Source: Desulfoferrobacter suflitae (GTDB lineage: Bacteria; Desulfobacterota; Syntrophobacteria; Syntrophobacterales; Syntrophobacteraceae). From it: 64,000 nt of DNA. The translations under genes and the position numbers were made by a program. Below, piece after piece: positions 63,001 through 64,000 of the stretch (its first letter is position 1; each line of letters opens with the position of its first letter). A model generated the notes under the pieces. The model did no database searches. It worked only from the letters and a program-made list of their open reading frames with translations, and had not been told where the DNA came from. Location of the stretch: the NCBI RefSeq assembly GCF_022603395.1, contig NZ_JAIBKA010000010.1:1-64000 (forward strand), written 5' to 3'.

Positions 63001-64000
63001 GACGACATCCACTTCCATTTGGAATTGCGAACCGGGAATCGTTTCCGGTCGTCGCCGGCCGCTCGCATCGGGCTCCCCGAGGCGCATCTTGACGCACTCA
63101 ATGGCCTTGACCCGGCCATTCTCGCCGATGATTCGAATGGGGTTGGTTTGCGTCAGGATATGAATGCCTTCCTCGTGGCACTCTTCGATTTCTTCCTGAT
63201 TGGCGGGCATTTCCTGGTAACTGCGCCGATAAATGACCATCGGCTCTTTGGAGCCGAGCCTGAGGGCTGTCCGCACGGCATCCATGGCGACATTGCCGCC
63301 GCCGATCACGGCCACCCGATCGCCCAGGGCAACCTTCCTGCCAAGATTGACGTCGCGCAGGAAATCCACTCCGGGATAGACCCCCTGCAGATCTTCTCCC
63401 TCGATGCCGAGCATTTTGCACTCATGCGCACCGATCGCCACAAAAAACGCCTTGTATCCCTGTTCACGCAGTTGCGCGATGGTGACGTCCGTGCCGACTT
63501 CGACACCGGTTTTGAATTCGACTCCCAGGGCTTTGACGACGTCGATTTCAGCCTGGATGATGTCGCGGGGAAGCCGGTAGGAAGGAATGCCCACCGTGAG
63601 CATGCCGCCCAGCACCGGAAGCTTTTCGAAAACGGTAACCTGATAGCCGGCGATGGCAAGATAATAGGCACAGCTCACGCCTGCAGGACCGGACCCGATA
63701 ATGGCGACCTTTGCCTCGTGCCTTTCTTTGATTTCCGGAATGAAACGGCTCTCAGAGCGCAAATCCAGATCCGCGATGTAACGCTTGATGAAATCAATGG
63801 CTACAGGCTGATCCACTGTTCCCCGCTTGCACACCGATTCGCACGGATGATGGCACACACGCCCACAGATCGCGGGCAGCGGATTTTCTTCCTTGACCAG
63901 CTTGAGCGCCTCGCCGTATTTGCCTTCGGCTGCCAGCGCAATGTATCCCTGGACCGAAATATGCGCAGGGCATGCCACCTTGCACGGCGAAGTTCCGCTC
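60043..64000 (-). CDS. hdrA: multi-domain HdrA with GltD-like head (partial)
   Basis: At least 1,318 residues; the 5' end lies beyond the window, and the frame continues upstream through SGTSPCKVACPAH. Domains: a Cys-rich GltD/DPYD-type 4Fe-4S region (CGRVCHHPCESVCKRG), a GltD-like FAD/NAD domain (GSGPAGVSCAYYLA, IGGGNVAMDAVRTALRLG), a partial HdrA-like module with CVGSRD and YCSGVCCMYA, then a full HdrA. The latter has VCHCGINISG, FAD motif VIGGGVAGMVAARAIA, CVGSRE, YCSRVCCTHS and two C-terminal ferredoxin motifs (CSSCGTCVSICP, CKGCGLCVASC). It is the flavin core of electron bifurcation, here fused to an additional NAD(P)-type oxidoreductase. Confidence 0.93.
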   Translation of the reverse strand, partial: SGTSPCKVACPAHISVQGYIALAAEGKYGEALKLVKEENPLPAICGRVCHHPCESVCKRGTVDQPVAIDFIKRYIADLDLRSESRFIPEIKERHEAKVAIIGSGPAGVSCAYYLAIAGYQVTVFEKLPVLGGMLTVGIPSYRLPRDIIQAEIDVVKALGVEFKTGVEVGTDVTIAQLREQGYKAFFVAIGAHECKMLGIEGEDLQGVYPGVDFLRDVNLGRKVALGDRVAVIGGGNVAMDAVRTALRLGSKEPMVIYRRSYQEMPANQEEIEECHEEGIHILTQTNPIRIIGENGRVKAIECVKMRLGEPDASGRRRPETIPGSQFQMEVDVVIPAIGQESDWACLTPECSCRLSDWGTMRVDPLTLQSDDADIFAGGDAVTGPRTVIEAIAAGKQAAVSIERFLQGKDLREGREKEWTAVQEVRTEGYDRVPREQMPRLAPHTRKHGFDEVQLGFTEEQVKKEAERCLNCGICSECYQCVEACLADAVEHEQQAQERTIRVGAMIVAPGFHPFDPTAFDTYAYARLPNVVTSMEFERLLSASGPTQGHLARPSDHQAPKKIAWLQCVGSRDINHCDHAYCSGVCCMYAIKEAVIAKEHAGGELDAAIFFMDMRTHGKDFEKYYNRARGEHGVRFVRSRVHSIEPLPGSDDLEIHFVSEAGEIRGEVFDMVVLSVGLETSRSALELAERLNLKVNDNQFCKTSSFAPVASSRDGIFVCGSFQAPKDIPQSVVEASAAASAAGGLLAAARATLTKEKQAPDQVNVTGERPRIGVFVCHCGINISGVVDVQAVRDYAGTLPYVEYVTDNLYTCSQDTQVAMKDLIQEHRLNRIVVAACTPRTHEPLFQETMADAGLNKYLFEMANIRNQNSWVHSANPELATEKAKDLVRMAVSKVTLLEPLHESELRVDQRALVIGGGVAGMVAARAIADQGYPVYLVEQSEALGGQALHLHKTWRGEEIQPYVRQLTEEIQAHPNVTVYLSSSVQAVEGFVGNFKTTLVTGDASQVVEHGVAIVATGAVEWKPDEYQYGRDPRIMTHQELDRRFREGDARLREANSAVFIQCVGSREPDRPYCSRVCCTHSVESALELKKINPDCDVYVLYRDLRSYGEREALYLEARKAGVLFIRFDVDQKPQVELDNGTIQVTVMDHVLQRPVTLTPDLLTLATAILPNRNESLAQFFKVPVNEDGFFVEAHAKLRPVDFATDGVFVCGLAHYPKPIDESIAQAQAAASRAGTLLARETIQFSGMVAGTVQVMCSSCGTCVSICPYSAPSFNEKGKAEINPALCKGCGLCVASCRSGAIRLKGFDDAQIFAMIDSI

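Overview
The window looks like chromosome of a strictly anaerobic Desulfobacterota (deltaproteobacterial) organism, probably a sulfate reducer or syntroph. The main reasons are a flavin-oxidoreductase/heterodisulfide-reductase (Flx-Hdr) operon with a likely selenocysteine subunit, desulfoferrodoxin, tandem rubredoxins, several rubrerythrin-like proteins and an octaheme cytochrome c. No rRNA, tRNA or CRISPR was seen.

Region 1 (1-12.9 kb) is an accessory, decaying island. After a broken wecB fragment and a secreted glycoside-hydrolase-like gene come about ten small modules, nearly all on the minus strand: two near-identical PemIK pairs, another MazF/PemK pair, three HicAB pairs (one dead), a TumAE pair with a nonsense codon in the toxin, a DUF5678/retropepsin-like pair, a DUF433/DUF5615 pair with a truncated toxin, a broken RAYT transposase and a broken DDE transposase. 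Short recurring tags (GGGGTCAGGTCTTGAAATAT, AATAGGGGACGTT, GGGTCACCC...CTGCTCTTG) separate them. A 1,148-bp duplication exposes a filled-site/empty-site comparison. It implies that a 1,978-bp unit (RAYT plus a MazF-type pair) bounded by 36-bp direct repeats was gained or lost exactly at those repeats.

Region 2 (13-32 kb) holds ordinary chromosomal genes: an L,D-transpeptidase, an ODP-like diiron beta-lactamase-fold protein coupled to a SpoIIE phosphatase, a MacAB-like ABC exporter, a pentapeptide-repeat potassium channel, a nucleoside-gate membrane protein, phasin plus UbiB-like kinase, PrmA, an MBL hydrolase plus Ogt, inositol-3-phosphate synthase, a metallophosphoesterase and a ParB-like/RAM-domain fusion. 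Region 3 (32-38 kb) is a tripartite RND efflux operon (NodT, adaptor, HAE1 pump).

Region 4 (38.6-53.8 kb) is mostly redox and oxygen-stress defence: ferredoxin, three ferritin-like proteins, two rubredoxins, desulfoferrodoxin, peroxiredoxin, a TlpA-like thioredoxin and an octaheme c-type cytochrome, together with a CopZ/CopA copper exporter and a ZIP transporter.

Region 5 (55.1-64 kb, minus strand) is an hdrA-flxD-flxC-flxB-flxA-hdrCB operon, expected to couple NAD(H), ferredoxin and a thiol/disulfide couple by flavin-based electron bifurcation. It ends at a clear intrinsic terminator. Its last gene has an in-frame UGA followed by a SECIS-like hairpin and should be read as one selenoprotein. 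REP-like palindromes are scattered through regions 2-5.
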